Below, piece after piece: positions 54,518-62,552 of a stretch of DNA of 64,000 nucleotides. The DNA lies in the NCBI RefSeq assembly GCF_036492425.1, contig NZ_AP025292.1, positions 2,976,001-3,040,000 of the forward strand, given 5' to 3'. The stretch's first letter is position 1, and each line of letters opens with the position of its first letter. The position numbers were made by a program, and so were the translations under genes. The notes beneath the pieces were generated by a model. The model was not told the DNA's origin, ran no database searches, and saw nothing but the letters and a program-made list of their open reading frames with translations. This DNA comes from Persicobacter psychrovividus. Its GTDB lineage: Bacteria; Bacteroidota; Bacteroidia; Cytophagales; Cyclobacteriaceae.

Positions 54518-55450
54518 TTAAGCTTCCTGTGTCAAAAGACCATTGGTTTTCTTCACGCCTTCCGCTGAAGCAGTCAATTTTGCTTTTTCGTCTTCATTCA
54601 AAGCAACCTCTACGATTTGCTCGATACCGTTTTTACCGATAATTACCGGAACACCGATACAAAGGTCAGAAAGACCATACTCGCCATCCAACAATGCTGA
54701 ACAAGGGAACATTTTCTTAGAATCCAATGCAATGGCTTTAACCAATTCAGAAACTGCCGCACCTGGAGCATACCAAGCTGAAGTTCCCAACAATTTAGTT
54801 AATGTAGCACCACCAACTTTTGTAGCCTGAACGATTTCTTCTTGCTGTTCAGCAGAAAGGAATTCAGTAACAGGTACACTGTTACGTGTTGCTTTAGCGA
54901 TCAACGGCACCATACCGGTATCCGAGTGGCCACCAATAACCATTCCTGCAACATCTGACTGAGGGCAACCCAAAGCTTCCGCCAAACGATACTTGAAACG
55001 TGCGCTATCCAAAGCACCACCCATACCGATGATACGGTTTTTAGGAAGGCCTGTCGCTTTCGCAGCAAGATATGTCATGGTATCCATAGGGTTAGAAACC
55101 ACAATGATGATCACGTTTGGAGATTGTGCGATCAGGTTTTCTGCTACTGTTTTTACAATACCAGCATTGATCCCGATCAACTCTTCGCGCGTCATGCCCG
55201 GCTTACGAGGAATACCACTTGTGATTACAGCAACATCACTGTTGGCTGTTTTGGTATAATCACCTGTTGTTCCTGTAATTGTTGAATCAAAGCCATTCAA
55301 TGAAGCAGTCTGCATCAAGTCCATCGCTTTACCTTCAGCAAAACCTTCCTTGATGTCCACCAAAACGATTTCATCAGCGAAATCTTTAATGGCAATGTAC
55401 TCTGCACAACTTGCTCCTACGGCTCCGGCTCCTACTACTGTTACTTTCAT
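54518..55450 (-). CDS. mdh: Malate dehydrogenase
   Basis: 310 residues of the LDH-like MDH type (NAD-dependent, citric acid cycle, oxidising malate to oxaloacetate). It has the glycine-rich VVGAGAVGASCAEY at the N-terminus, the malate-specific arginines in SGIPRKPGMTREEL, VVSNPMDTMTYLA, the catalytic histidine in GGHSDTGMVP (near residue 174), and a C-terminal NGIEQIVEVALNEDEK. The active-site loop has Arg rather than Gln, so malate is favoured over lactate. Monocistronic. Confidence 0.96.
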   Translation of the reverse strand: MKVTVVGAGAVGASCAEYIAIKDFADEIVLVDIKEGFAEGKAMDLMQTASLNGFDSTITGTTGDYTKTANSDVAVITSGIPRKPGMTREELIGINAGIVKTVAENLIAQSPNVIIIVVSNPMDTMTYLAAKATGLPKNRIIGMGGALDSARFKYRLAEALGCPQSDVAGMVIGGHSDTGMVPLIAKATRNSVPVTEFLSAEQQEEIVQATKVGGATLTKLLGTSAWYAPGAAVSELVKAIALDSKKMFPCSALLDGEYGLSDLCIGVPVIIGKNGIEQIVEVALNEDEKAKLTASAEGVKKTNGLLTQEA

Positions 55451-55506
55451 TGTTTTATTGTTTTATTTAAAAAATCAAATTAAAAAATATATTATTATGG
55501 TATAGA

Positions 55507-55514
55507 CAAATGTA
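55507..55514 (-). promoter_or_regulatory. Candidate -7 element of mdh
   Basis: On the minus strand TACATTTG matches TAnnTTTG and lies 57 nt before the mdh start codon. Confidence 0.4.
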
Positions 55515-55634
55515 ATTAACCCGAAGGATTAAAAAAAAACTGAATATGTGATATTCATCATTATTCAGATAAAATAAAATGACGTTTGTTATTTTTCCAA
55601 AAGAAAGGCGATAAACAGCGCCTAAATCGGCATT

Positions 55635-55826
55635 TTAGTTAGATATCTGCTTATTTTTTGGGGATTTGTTATCCTCAACTTCCGTCTTGCGGTCGTCCAT
55701 TAATATCCTGACCCCAGGGGATACAGTATCTTCATACTGCCCCGATTTAACCGACCAGAAAAAAGCGGAAAGAAAGATCACCGCAACCACGATGCTGATA
55801 GAAATCAGAATAAAGATGACAGACAT
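55635..55826 (-). CDS. ccoS: CcoS, cbb3-type cytochrome oxidase assembly protein
   Basis: 63 residues. One N-terminal transmembrane helix (FILISISIVVAVIFLSAFFWSV) is followed by SGQYEDTVSPGVRILMDDR, the standard CcoS pattern (helix, then xGQFDDLxxPAxRIL-like). CcoS is needed to insert cofactors into cytochrome cbb3 oxidase. Normally the ccoI copper ATPase gene lies immediately upstream; here it is 1.7 kb away on the same strand with two opposite-strand genes between. The cbb3 structural genes are not in this window. Confidence 0.9.
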   Translation of the reverse strand: MSVIFILISISIVVAVIFLSAFFWSVKSGQYEDTVSPGVRILMDDRKTEVEDNKSPKNKQISN

Positions 55827-56034
55827 GGGTAGATATTTTGATGTACGATATCGGACAATGCGTACGATTGTCCGCTAAAACAGTGCAGCAGATCAAATTT
55901 TGAGCACCCCAAATAGGGCGTTTAAATACCGCCAGGCGGGATTATAGTAAAAATACATTTAAATTTTTACTTGGCATATTGTTTGGCCTATATAATCCAA
56001 GAAACCTACATTCATTGGAACAAAATATTAAACC

Positions 56035-56343
56035 ATGCTTACATACATCGCATTCTGCTTGTTGGTCTGTGTTTTGGCACACAACAAAAAACGCTCTACC
56101 GCTAAAGCCTTTTTGGTCTCCTTTTTTTTCTCTCCCATCATTGGGCTGATCGTTGTGGCGCTCCTACATGATTATTCCAAGGGATTCCCCTGCGAGCAAT
56201 ACATAAATAATTGCAATGAAAATTCCTCCGTCGCTCAGAAGATTCGTAATTTACGCTTGCTTTTGGAGGAAGGTATCCTGACGGCTGATGAGTACGAAAG
56301 ACAGTTGAGCCGACTTCGCCAAAAATATTACAGCAACCTTTAA
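56035..56343 (+). CDS. Small membrane protein with SHOCT-like tail (paralog A)
   Basis: 102 residues. Two hydrophobic segments (about 2-16 and 27-45, ending FFFSPIIGLIVVALLHDYSKG) precede a cysteine pair region (PCEQYINNCNE) and a C-terminal SHOCT-like helix pair (RLLLEEGILTADEYERQLSRLRQ). SHOCT tails occur in many membrane and stress proteins without a fixed activity. It lies 11 nt before a longer paralog that begins with the same two-helix pattern, so the pair is a tandem duplication. Confidence 0.7.
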   Translation: MLTYIAFCLLVCVLAHNKKRSTAKAFLVSFFFSPIIGLIVVALLHDYSKGFPCEQYINNCNENSSVAQKIRNLRLLLEEGILTADEYERQLSRLRQKYYSNL

Positions 56344-56354
56344 TTTAATTTACC

Positions 56355-57371
56355 ATGACGGGATTTTCTATATATGTCTCTTTGGCCCTTTTGGTCGCTT
56401 ATTACGCCTCCACTAAAGGGAGATCGGGTGTCAAAGCCTTTTTTCTTTCCTTTTTCCTGACACCACTGATCGGACTGATTGTGGTATCGCTCTTGAGGGA
56501 GTCAAGCATCCGAAAGATGCAACGCACCATGGAGGCTCAGCAAAGACCTGCCGAAGAACACCTGAACGACGTCAGCAAAAAAGTGCAGGAACTCAAGGAC
56601 CTGAAAAAGGAGGATATTATTTCTGAGGAAGAGTATCAAAATCGGATCAGTGCTTTGCGCCAAGCACATGAAAACCGAAAAAATGCACCCGTACAAACTA
56701 TTGTTGCCGATCAGCATGCGCAAGAAGCCAAACGTGGAAAGATCGCGGGAGGAATTGTTGCGGTAGCCTTGTTGTTCGTTTTTGCTTACGGAAGTTTTAC
56801 GGCTGATGAGATAGCAGATGATTTCAACATCACCTACACCACCAACAACAACGGAAACATCACCACCAGAACTTACAGCAATCGCAACGCTGAACCGAAT
56901 CCTTTCGGGGAGTTTGGGGAATACCGAACCATTAATATGGAGCCTGTTAATGCCGATGGCATGGAAGCCCGCATCGTGGTGGATCCGCTGATCGGTTATG
57001 ACAGCCTCAAAGCCACCCTTTTCGATGCTTATCAGCAGTGTTTAGCCAAAGCGGGACGTGCCGGAAAAGTTCAGGTTTTGGCCTATGCCGATGAGCGAAA
57101 TATCAACAATGGTTTTTCCTATGGACGATTGCGTTGGCAGGCAGGAGATGAGGAGCCCACTTATGAGATCAAGGATAAAGTAGGCCGACTGACCGAAGCC
57201 GACCTGCCGACCGCTCAGGAGTTTGATATTTATTTTATTGAAATGGAAATGGTTAATCAGAGCAATGATTCCTATGATACCATCGAGGCGAATATCGCCA
57301 AGCAATATAATGTTTCAGCCGATCAGATCCGTGATGCTTTCAATAAGGTGGAAGAGTTCATGAAATATTGA
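56355..57371 (+). CDS. Membrane protein with SHOCT-like segment (paralog B)
   Basis: 338 residues. The first about 60 match paralog A in layout (YASTKGRSGVKAFFLSFFLTPLIGLIVVSLL), followed by a SHOCT-like segment (LKKEDIISEEEYQNRISALRQ, about 80-100), a third transmembrane helix (about 132-149, IAGGIVAVALLFVFAYGSF), a Thr/Asn-rich linker (TYTTNNNGNITTRTY) and a C-terminal domain of about 165 residues with no recognised family (AYADERNINNGFSYGRLRWQAG). It is the second gene of a two-gene unit between ccoS and ccoI. Confidence 0.7.
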   Translation: MTGFSIYVSLALLVAYYASTKGRSGVKAFFLSFFLTPLIGLIVVSLLRESSIRKMQRTMEAQQRPAEEHLNDVSKKVQELKDLKKEDIISEEEYQNRISALRQAHENRKNAPVQTIVADQHAQEAKRGKIAGGIVAVALLFVFAYGSFTADEIADDFNITYTTNNNGNITTRTYSNRNAEPNPFGEFGEYRTINMEPVNADGMEARIVVDPLIGYDSLKATLFDAYQQCLAKAGRAGKVQVLAYADERNINNGFSYGRLRWQAGDEEPTYEIKDKVGRLTEADLPTAQEFDIYFIEMEMVNQSNDSYDTIEANIAKQYNVSADQIRDAFNKVEEFMKY

Positions 57372-57392
57372 TTGTACAGAGCATTTCAAATT

Positions 57393-57419
57393 CTATCGCG
57401 AGAGTCCCTCTCGTGATAG
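57393..57419. repeat. TCC-loop hairpin, exact copy of 53540-53566
   Basis: CTATCGCGAGAG-TCC-CTCTCGTGATAG. It is followed after about 13 bases by AAGACCTATCA, as at the other copy, and then by a second imperfect hairpin CTATCACGTCTCGCGATAG and TAAGACCTATTC. Confidence 0.8.
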
Positions 57420-57500
57420 ATTTTACCCTAAGACCTATCACGTCTCGCGATAGGAAGTTTCGTTGGGTAAGACCTATTCGGTTGTTCCTCAAAAATAAAT

Positions 57501-57535
57501 AATCATGGTAATCCTTTTAATCAAGGTAATCATGG
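57501..57535. repeat. 35-bp repeat, copy 2 (inverted)
   Basis: Reverse complement of 53483-53517 at 33 of 35 positions (differences in the middle). With the hairpin copies, both ends of the trxA-to-ccoI region carry the same repeat pair in mirrored order. Confidence 0.8.
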
Positions 57536-57569
57536 TCAATAACCCCCCTCCAATTCTATCGTGTCGTGT

Positions 57570-59984
57570 TTACAACCGATACCTGCGCGCCAACACCTGC
57601 ACCGACAAGGTCGCGAAAGCCACCACCGAAATGCTACTGACAGGCATCAGGATCGCCCCCAAGACGGGCGTCAGCATACCTGCTACGGCAAAACTCAGTC
57701 CGATGATGTTATAGGCAAAAGAAATCACAAATGAAGCAATGATGATCTTTTTGGCGGTATGCGAAAAACGGATCAGTCGCTGAAGCATCGGCAGTTTTTC
57801 GGCATCCAAGATCGCATCGCAGGCGGGGGTGAAAGCGCCAATATCATCCGTTACGGCAATACCGAAATCTGCCTGTTGCAAAGCCACCGCATCATTCAGC
57901 CCGTCGCCCAACATCGCTACCGAAGCGCCGTCTTGCTGTTTTTGTTCTACAAATGCCCGCTTTTGATCAGGCGTCTGATTGAACATCAAAGGTACCTCCT
58001 TCGGAAAATATTCACGCAACTGTTCGGCTTCACTGTCATTATCCCCCGAAATCAGTGCCATCGAAAAATGACCTTTCAGCGCATCAATCAAACTTTTCAG
58101 TCCTTTTCGATATTGATTATGCAGGATAAAATAGCCCCTGAACTCCCCGTCAATTTTCACATAAACCTTCGAAGCGCCCGAAAGGGTAGCACCCACATAG
58201 TCGGCTTCCGTAAACTTGGCTGACCCCAACAAATAGGTTTTACCTTCAAAAACCGAGGACTGCCCTTTGCCTGCAAACTCCTGATATTGCGCCAAAGCCA
58301 AAGTGGTTTCTTCCCCCATATACTCCGCCAATTTCCGGCTCAGTGGGTGGGTAGAATGCTGGACCATATTTGCCAAAACTGATAACTCATCCTTACTAAT
58401 CGCCTTACCCTTGTATTCGACTTTGCCTTTGGCTGAATAAGTGATCGTTCCCGTTTTATCAAAAATCAAAGTATCAATACTCGCCAAATTCTCCACCGAA
58501 GCGGTATTTTTCAGGTAGAAATGTTGCCTTCCGAAAACACTCAAAACCGCACTCAGCGTAAAAGGTGTTGCCAAAGTCAGGGCGCAAGGGCAGGCCACAA
58601 TCAATACCGCCGTAAAGGCATTGAGGATTTTACTTGGATCCACCAACGTCCAATAGCCCGCCGAAGCAAAAGCAATCAGCAAAACCACCACCGTGAAATA
58701 TTTACTGATCTGATTGATCATCGAACGGCGATCCTGTGCATCATCCTCCATCGCTTTTCCCTGATTCCACAACTGCGTCAGGTAGCTTTGCGAAACCGGC
58801 TTTTTCACCACTAATTCAATCGAGGCACCGACCTGTCGGCCACCGGCAAAAATCTTTTCTCCCTGCACTTTCCGCACGGGTTCCGATTCCCCCGTAACAA
58901 AGCTGTAATCAATATTGGCCTCCACGGAAGTCAAGACGCTGTCGGCAGGAATAATCTCATGATTCCGGACCATGATCTGATCGCCCACCTGCAAATTCGC
59001 CACGGGAACGGGCTTCATTTGCTCGTCCTCTTTTCGGTTAATCGCCAAAGGAAAATACGATTTGTAATCCCGATCAAAAGAAAGTGACTCGTAGGATTTG
59101 GACTGAAACCATTTTCCCGTCAAAAGGAAAAACAGCAAGCCCCCGAGCGAATCAAAATAACCCGATCCCCAATCGAAACCAACCTCCAAGACCGAACGCA
59201 CGAACAGCGTAACAATCCCGATAGCAATCGGCACATCAATATTAATATGTCGGTGTTTGAGCCCTTGATAGGCACTTTTGAAATAATCTGTACTGCAAAA
59301 ACCAATGATCGGCAGGGAAAGAAATACATTCAGCCAAGAGAAAAATCGGCGATACTCATCATCCCATCCGCCATCAAAACCAAAATATTCGGGGAAGCTC
59401 AGCAGCATGATATTGCCAAAGCAAAAAGCGGCCACGCCAATTTTCAGGAAGAGGGTGCGGTCTGGGGAACTTTTTTTCTGCTGATCGTTTTCTTCCAGAG
59501 AAATATGAGGTTCGTAACCAATAGAAACCAGTGTTTCTACCAGCTGCCGTAAACTCAGCGCTTCATTACTGAATTCCACCATCAGCTGTTTCTTCCCGAA
59601 ATTAACCCGCGACTGGCGAATCCCCCCTTTCAGCTTGTAAAGATTCTCGAGCAACCAGATACACGACGAACAATGAATTGCCGGTAACAATAAACGTACA
59701 CGGCTCATCTTTCCATCGGTGAAGTCAAGCAGCTTTTCCTGAATTTCATCATGGTCAAGGAACGCATATTGGTCTTCAAAATCCTGTGGCTTTAGATTGA
59801 TGCCCGGGTTTTGCTCCAAGTTATAATAATCCCCGAGGTCATTTTCCTTCAGGATATCATAGACCGTCTGGCAGCCGTGGCAACAAAAATCCCTCTGATC
59901 AAAACGTAAATGTTCCTCTTCGCAGGGGCCTCCACAGTGGTAGCATTGGGTTTGTTCCATTAAGTTTGATGGTAGCTCGCTCAT
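57570..59984 (-). CDS. ccoI: CcoI-type copper-translocating P-type ATPase
   Basis: 804 residues from the ATG at 59984. It exports copper to the cbb3 oxidase assembly route. The N-terminus has a zinc-ribbon-like CYHCGGPC ... CCHGCQTVYD and a heavy-metal domain with CSSCIWLLENLYKL. P-type ATPase parts: TGESEPV (A domain), the membrane metal site CPCALTLATP, the phosphorylation motif DKTGTIT and MLGDGLNDAVALQQAD. It fits the FixI/CcoI subgroup because of the DUF2318-type cysteine-rich start and ccoS downstream. A longer frame up to 60044 would start with an N-terminus that lies in the promoter/leader, so it is rejected. Confidence 0.92.
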   Translation of the reverse strand: MSELPSNLMEQTQCYHCGGPCEEEHLRFDQRDFCCHGCQTVYDILKENDLGDYYNLEQNPGINLKPQDFEDQYAFLDHDEIQEKLLDFTDGKMSRVRLLLPAIHCSSCIWLLENLYKLKGGIRQSRVNFGKKQLMVEFSNEALSLRQLVETLVSIGYEPHISLEENDQQKKSSPDRTLFLKIGVAAFCFGNIMLLSFPEYFGFDGGWDDEYRRFFSWLNVFLSLPIIGFCSTDYFKSAYQGLKHRHINIDVPIAIGIVTLFVRSVLEVGFDWGSGYFDSLGGLLFFLLTGKWFQSKSYESLSFDRDYKSYFPLAINRKEDEQMKPVPVANLQVGDQIMVRNHEIIPADSVLTSVEANIDYSFVTGESEPVRKVQGEKIFAGGRQVGASIELVVKKPVSQSYLTQLWNQGKAMEDDAQDRRSMINQISKYFTVVVLLIAFASAGYWTLVDPSKILNAFTAVLIVACPCALTLATPFTLSAVLSVFGRQHFYLKNTASVENLASIDTLIFDKTGTITYSAKGKVEYKGKAISKDELSVLANMVQHSTHPLSRKLAEYMGEETTLALAQYQEFAGKGQSSVFEGKTYLLGSAKFTEADYVGATLSGASKVYVKIDGEFRGYFILHNQYRKGLKSLIDALKGHFSMALISGDNDSEAEQLREYFPKEVPLMFNQTPDQKRAFVEQKQQDGASVAMLGDGLNDAVALQQADFGIAVTDDIGAFTPACDAILDAEKLPMLQRLIRFSHTAKKIIIASFVISFAYNIIGLSFAVAGMLTPVLGAILMPVSSISVVAFATLSVQVLARRYRL

Positions 59985-60012
59985 ATTATCCTGTCCCTTC
60001 TCTAAAAAAATA

Positions 60013-60036
60013 AGCGTGAAGATTCCCTCACGCTGA
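60013..60036 (-). promoter_or_regulatory. Terminator-like hairpin in the ccoI leader (possible attenuator)
   Basis: On the minus strand AGCGTGA-gggaatct-TCACGCT is followed by TATTTTTTT, lying between a candidate -7 element (60044-60051) and the ccoI ATG at 59984. It has all the parts of an intrinsic terminator in front of the gene. Confidence 0.4.
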
Positions 60037-60043
60037 AGAAGCA

Positions 60044-60051
60044 CAAAATTA
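60044..60051 (-). promoter_or_regulatory. Candidate -7 element of ccoI
   Basis: On the minus strand TAATTTTG matches TAnnTTTG, 60 nt before the chosen start codon. Confidence 0.4.
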
Positions 60052-60052
60052 C

Positions 60053-60092
60053 AAAAAAAGGAGAAAAAGACTACACGCCCTTTTCTCCTTTT
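60053..60092 (-). terminator. Terminator of the receiver-domain gene
   Basis: On the minus strand AAAAGGAGAAA ... TTTCTCCTTTT pairs with a GGCGTGTAG loop and is followed by TTTTT, about 30-70 nt after the stop codon at 60124. Confidence 0.7.
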
Positions 60093-60123
60093 GTCATCTG
60101 TTCAGATAATAAATGCTGAATGA

Positions 60124-60567
60124 TCAGGATTTTAGCCATTTACGAAACACCTTCCCGTACCGCACGGCATTCAATACTGCCCGCGAAAGGGTTTTGGTAC
60201 TGAGCATATTTTTGAGAACATATTCATGAATGCCCTTGGCAACCACCGACCACCGGTTACTGTTCTTCACCAATGTAATAGGCACATGGCGCAAGTACTG
60301 GTCCTGCTGCAACATTTCCGAAAAATGCTGAATCTGCTCTTTGTCCAGATTATCATCAAGCACAATACAGTCAGGCTTAAAATTGGTCGCTTTTCGCAGG
60401 GCGTCATGCTCATTAAAACTGACCTCAAGCTGGTACTCCTGCTCCTTGCTTGCCTGCAGTAAATCGTAAAGTCGCCCAAGTTCAATGGGGTTGTTGCCAA
60501 GCATCAAAACCCGCAAGCTTTGTGCAGACGCATAATCTGAGGGGGAAAAAATAGGGTTTGCGTTCAT
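60124..60567 (-). CDS. Stand-alone receiver-domain protein
   Basis: 147 residues, one response-regulator receiver fold (about 18-140) with no output domain. The phosphorylation pocket is LRVLMLGNNPIE (acidic residues weaker than usual), CIVLDDNLDKE with the likely acceptor Asp near residue 75, ITLVKNSN (Thr/Ser position) and EYVLKNMLS (Lys). The N-terminal acidic pair is replaced by NN, so phosphorylation may be impaired. Position and spacing do not link it to a kinase here. It could act as a single-domain relay or an unphosphorylated adaptor. Confidence 0.75.
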   Translation of the reverse strand: MNANPIFSPSDYASAQSLRVLMLGNNPIELGRLYDLLQASKEQEYQLEVSFNEHDALRKATNFKPDCIVLDDNLDKEQIQHFSEMLQQDQYLRHVPITLVKNSNRWSVVAKGIHEYVLKNMLSTKTLSRAVLNAVRYGKVFRKWLKS

Positions 60568-60733
60568 CGTTTTGGGGGTTATGGTTGATATAACCTTTTA
60601 AACGAAAAACCCTGCTTTCCGAATATTAAAACATCAACTTTTATGGCATCACCCTACAATAAAATCGTTCTTCCTGCCAACGGGGCTTCCTCCCTTAGAA
60701 CATTTTTCTTTCCCAAATCATTTCAAATAGACT

Positions 60734-62221
60734 ATGAAGATATTTTTGACAGGAGCCAATGGGTATATCGGCCGCCGATTATTGCCCGTACTGATTCGCG
60801 AAGGACATTTTGTGTACTGCCTGGTGCGGGATAAAGGCCGAATTGAACTTGAAGAAGAGTGGGAGGGAAAGGTCGCCCTGATCGAGGGAGATTTGCTGAA
60901 AATGGGCGATGATTTTAAACTGCCGGAAGATATTGAACTTTGCTACTACCTGGTGCATTCGATGGGCCAGAGTTATTCTGACTTCAAGGATTTAGAGCAA
61001 AAAGCCGCCGAAGCCTGTGTGCAGATTTTAAACCCTACCCAATGCCGACAGATTGTTTACCTGAGTGGAATTGTGAATGACGACGACCTTTCCAAGCATT
61101 TGGCTTCTCGACTGGCCGTGGAGAAGGTGTTTTTAGCTTGCAGAATTCCGGCCACTGTTTTGCGCGCGGCCATTATTATCGGTTCTGGTGGGGCTTCTTT
61201 TGAGATTATCCGTGACCTGGTGGAAAAGCTCCCGATGATGATCACCCCAAAATGGCTAAAAACCAAATGCCAGCCTATCGGTGTCAGAAATGTGATTCAT
61301 TATCTGGCGAAAGTGATTGACCACGAAGAGTCCTATCAGCAAGTGTATGACATTGGTGGGCCGGAAGTGCTGACCTATAAAGAAATGCTGCTCAAGTATG
61401 CAGAGGTGCGAAACCTGACACGCCACATCATCACTGTTCCCTTTGTATCCCCGCGGTTGTCATCATGGTGGTTATATTTTGTTACAACCACCTCTTTTGC
61501 TTTGGCCCGAAGCTTAGTGGACAGCATGAAAAATGAGGTTGTGGTTCAGAAAAAAGGTATTCGGGAACTGATTCCACAGGACTTACTCACCTATCAGGAA
61601 GCCCTGGAACTGGCTTTCAGTAAAATTGAACAAAATGAGGTGATCAGCAGCTGGAAGGATGCTTATTCTGAAAGCAACTTTCATACGGACAGTAAAAAGT
61701 ATATTAAAATCCCTAAAAATGGTTGCTTCCGGGATGTTCGCAAGGTAGCCTTCGGACGATCCAAAGAAGAAGTTATTGATAACATCTGGAGCATCGGGGG
61801 AGACCGCGGCTGGTACAAGTGGGATTCGCTGTGGCGACTGCGTGGATTTTTGGATAAGGTGGCTGGGGGGGTAGGGCTCCGAAGAGGCCGGCGCAGCCCA
61901 AATCAACTGATTGCCGGTGATGCCCTGGACTTCTGGCGGGTGCTGGTCGCCGATCGGGAAGCGGGGCGCTTGTTGTTGTATGCTGAAATGAAATTACCCG
62001 GCGAGGCTTGGCTGGAATTTAAAATTGAAAAAAATGACGACCCCGACAAACCCTACGTATTGGTGCAAAATGCAACTTTCCGACCTGTTGGTGTGAGTGG
62101 GCGCGCCTACTGGTGGGCGGTATTTCCGTTCCATGCTTTTATATTTCAGGGAATGGCCGAGGGGATTGTGAATAGGAAAAACAGTGCCTTTTACATTCCT
62201 TCCACCACAGAAAGCCGTTGA
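60734..62221 (+). CDS. NAD(P)-binding SDR/NmrA-like protein with DUF2867 domain
   Basis: 495 residues. An N-terminal Rossmann fold (about 1-270) has GANGYIGRRLLPVLIREGH as the nucleotide-binding loop, YYLVHSMGQSY and ASRLAVEKVFLACRIPATVLR. A C-terminal DUF2867 domain (about 320-490) ends in a hydrophobic WAVFPFHAFIFQGMAEGI. Proteins with this two-domain layout are probably membrane-associated oxidoreductases or epimerase relatives. Substrate unknown. The start at 60734 places the glycine loop at residues 7-12, as the family needs. Confidence 0.88.
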   Translation: MKIFLTGANGYIGRRLLPVLIREGHFVYCLVRDKGRIELEEEWEGKVALIEGDLLKMGDDFKLPEDIELCYYLVHSMGQSYSDFKDLEQKAAEACVQILNPTQCRQIVYLSGIVNDDDLSKHLASRLAVEKVFLACRIPATVLRAAIIIGSGGASFEIIRDLVEKLPMMITPKWLKTKCQPIGVRNVIHYLAKVIDHEESYQQVYDIGGPEVLTYKEMLLKYAEVRNLTRHIITVPFVSPRLSSWWLYFVTTTSFALARSLVDSMKNEVVVQKKGIRELIPQDLLTYQEALELAFSKIEQNEVISSWKDAYSESNFHTDSKKYIKIPKNGCFRDVRKVAFGRSKEEVIDNIWSIGGDRGWYKWDSLWRLRGFLDKVAGGVGLRRGRRSPNQLIAGDALDFWRVLVADREAGRLLLYAEMKLPGEAWLEFKIEKNDDPDKPYVLVQNATFRPVGVSGRAYWWAVFPFHAFIFQGMAEGIVNRKNSAFYIPSTTESR

Positions 62222-62238
62222 GAAGAATCCCAAATATT

Positions 62239-62537
62239 GTTCCACAGTGTTTCACAACTCCTGCGCTATGCATTAAAACAACTATAATCAATCAGTTACC
62301 TCTTTACCCTTTTTGTTTCACAGTGTTTCACGGGAATTTTAAAATAAAACGGAGAGCAATAAGGGAGCTGTCTCGGTCCTCAGTTATTCGGGCTGAGTAC
62401 CCTATATTGGGACTCGCCTCTTTGTTTCACGGTGTTCCACAAAAGCCAGTGAATACTGTGTCCCATAAAAAACACCTGTCAATCATCACAAAATCAATGT
62501 TTTGAAAATGACCAACAGGTGTTTCACAAAGTTTCAC
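62239..62537. repeat. Array of four GTTYCAC-N3-GTTYCAC dimers
   Basis: In this convergent intergenic region, the heptamer GTTYCAC occurs in pairs exactly 10 bases apart at 62239/62249, 62315/62325, 62424/62434 and 62521/62531, all in the same orientation. Spacers are AGT, AGT, GGT and AAA. Pair-to-pair distance is 76, 109 and 97 bases. The 10-base step puts half-sites on one DNA face. No gene in this 331-base gap is recognisable. Confidence 0.8.
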
Positions 62538-62552
62538 GGCAGCTGCCATCAA

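Noticed and set aside
60643-60834. Short plus-strand frame before and overlapping the SDR gene
   Set aside because: Overlaps the certain Rossmann start in another frame; no signal or family.
62239-62537. CRISPR array or tandem repeat
   Set aside because: Pairs of 7-mers with uneven gaps of 76-109 bases and no constant long repeat or cas genes.
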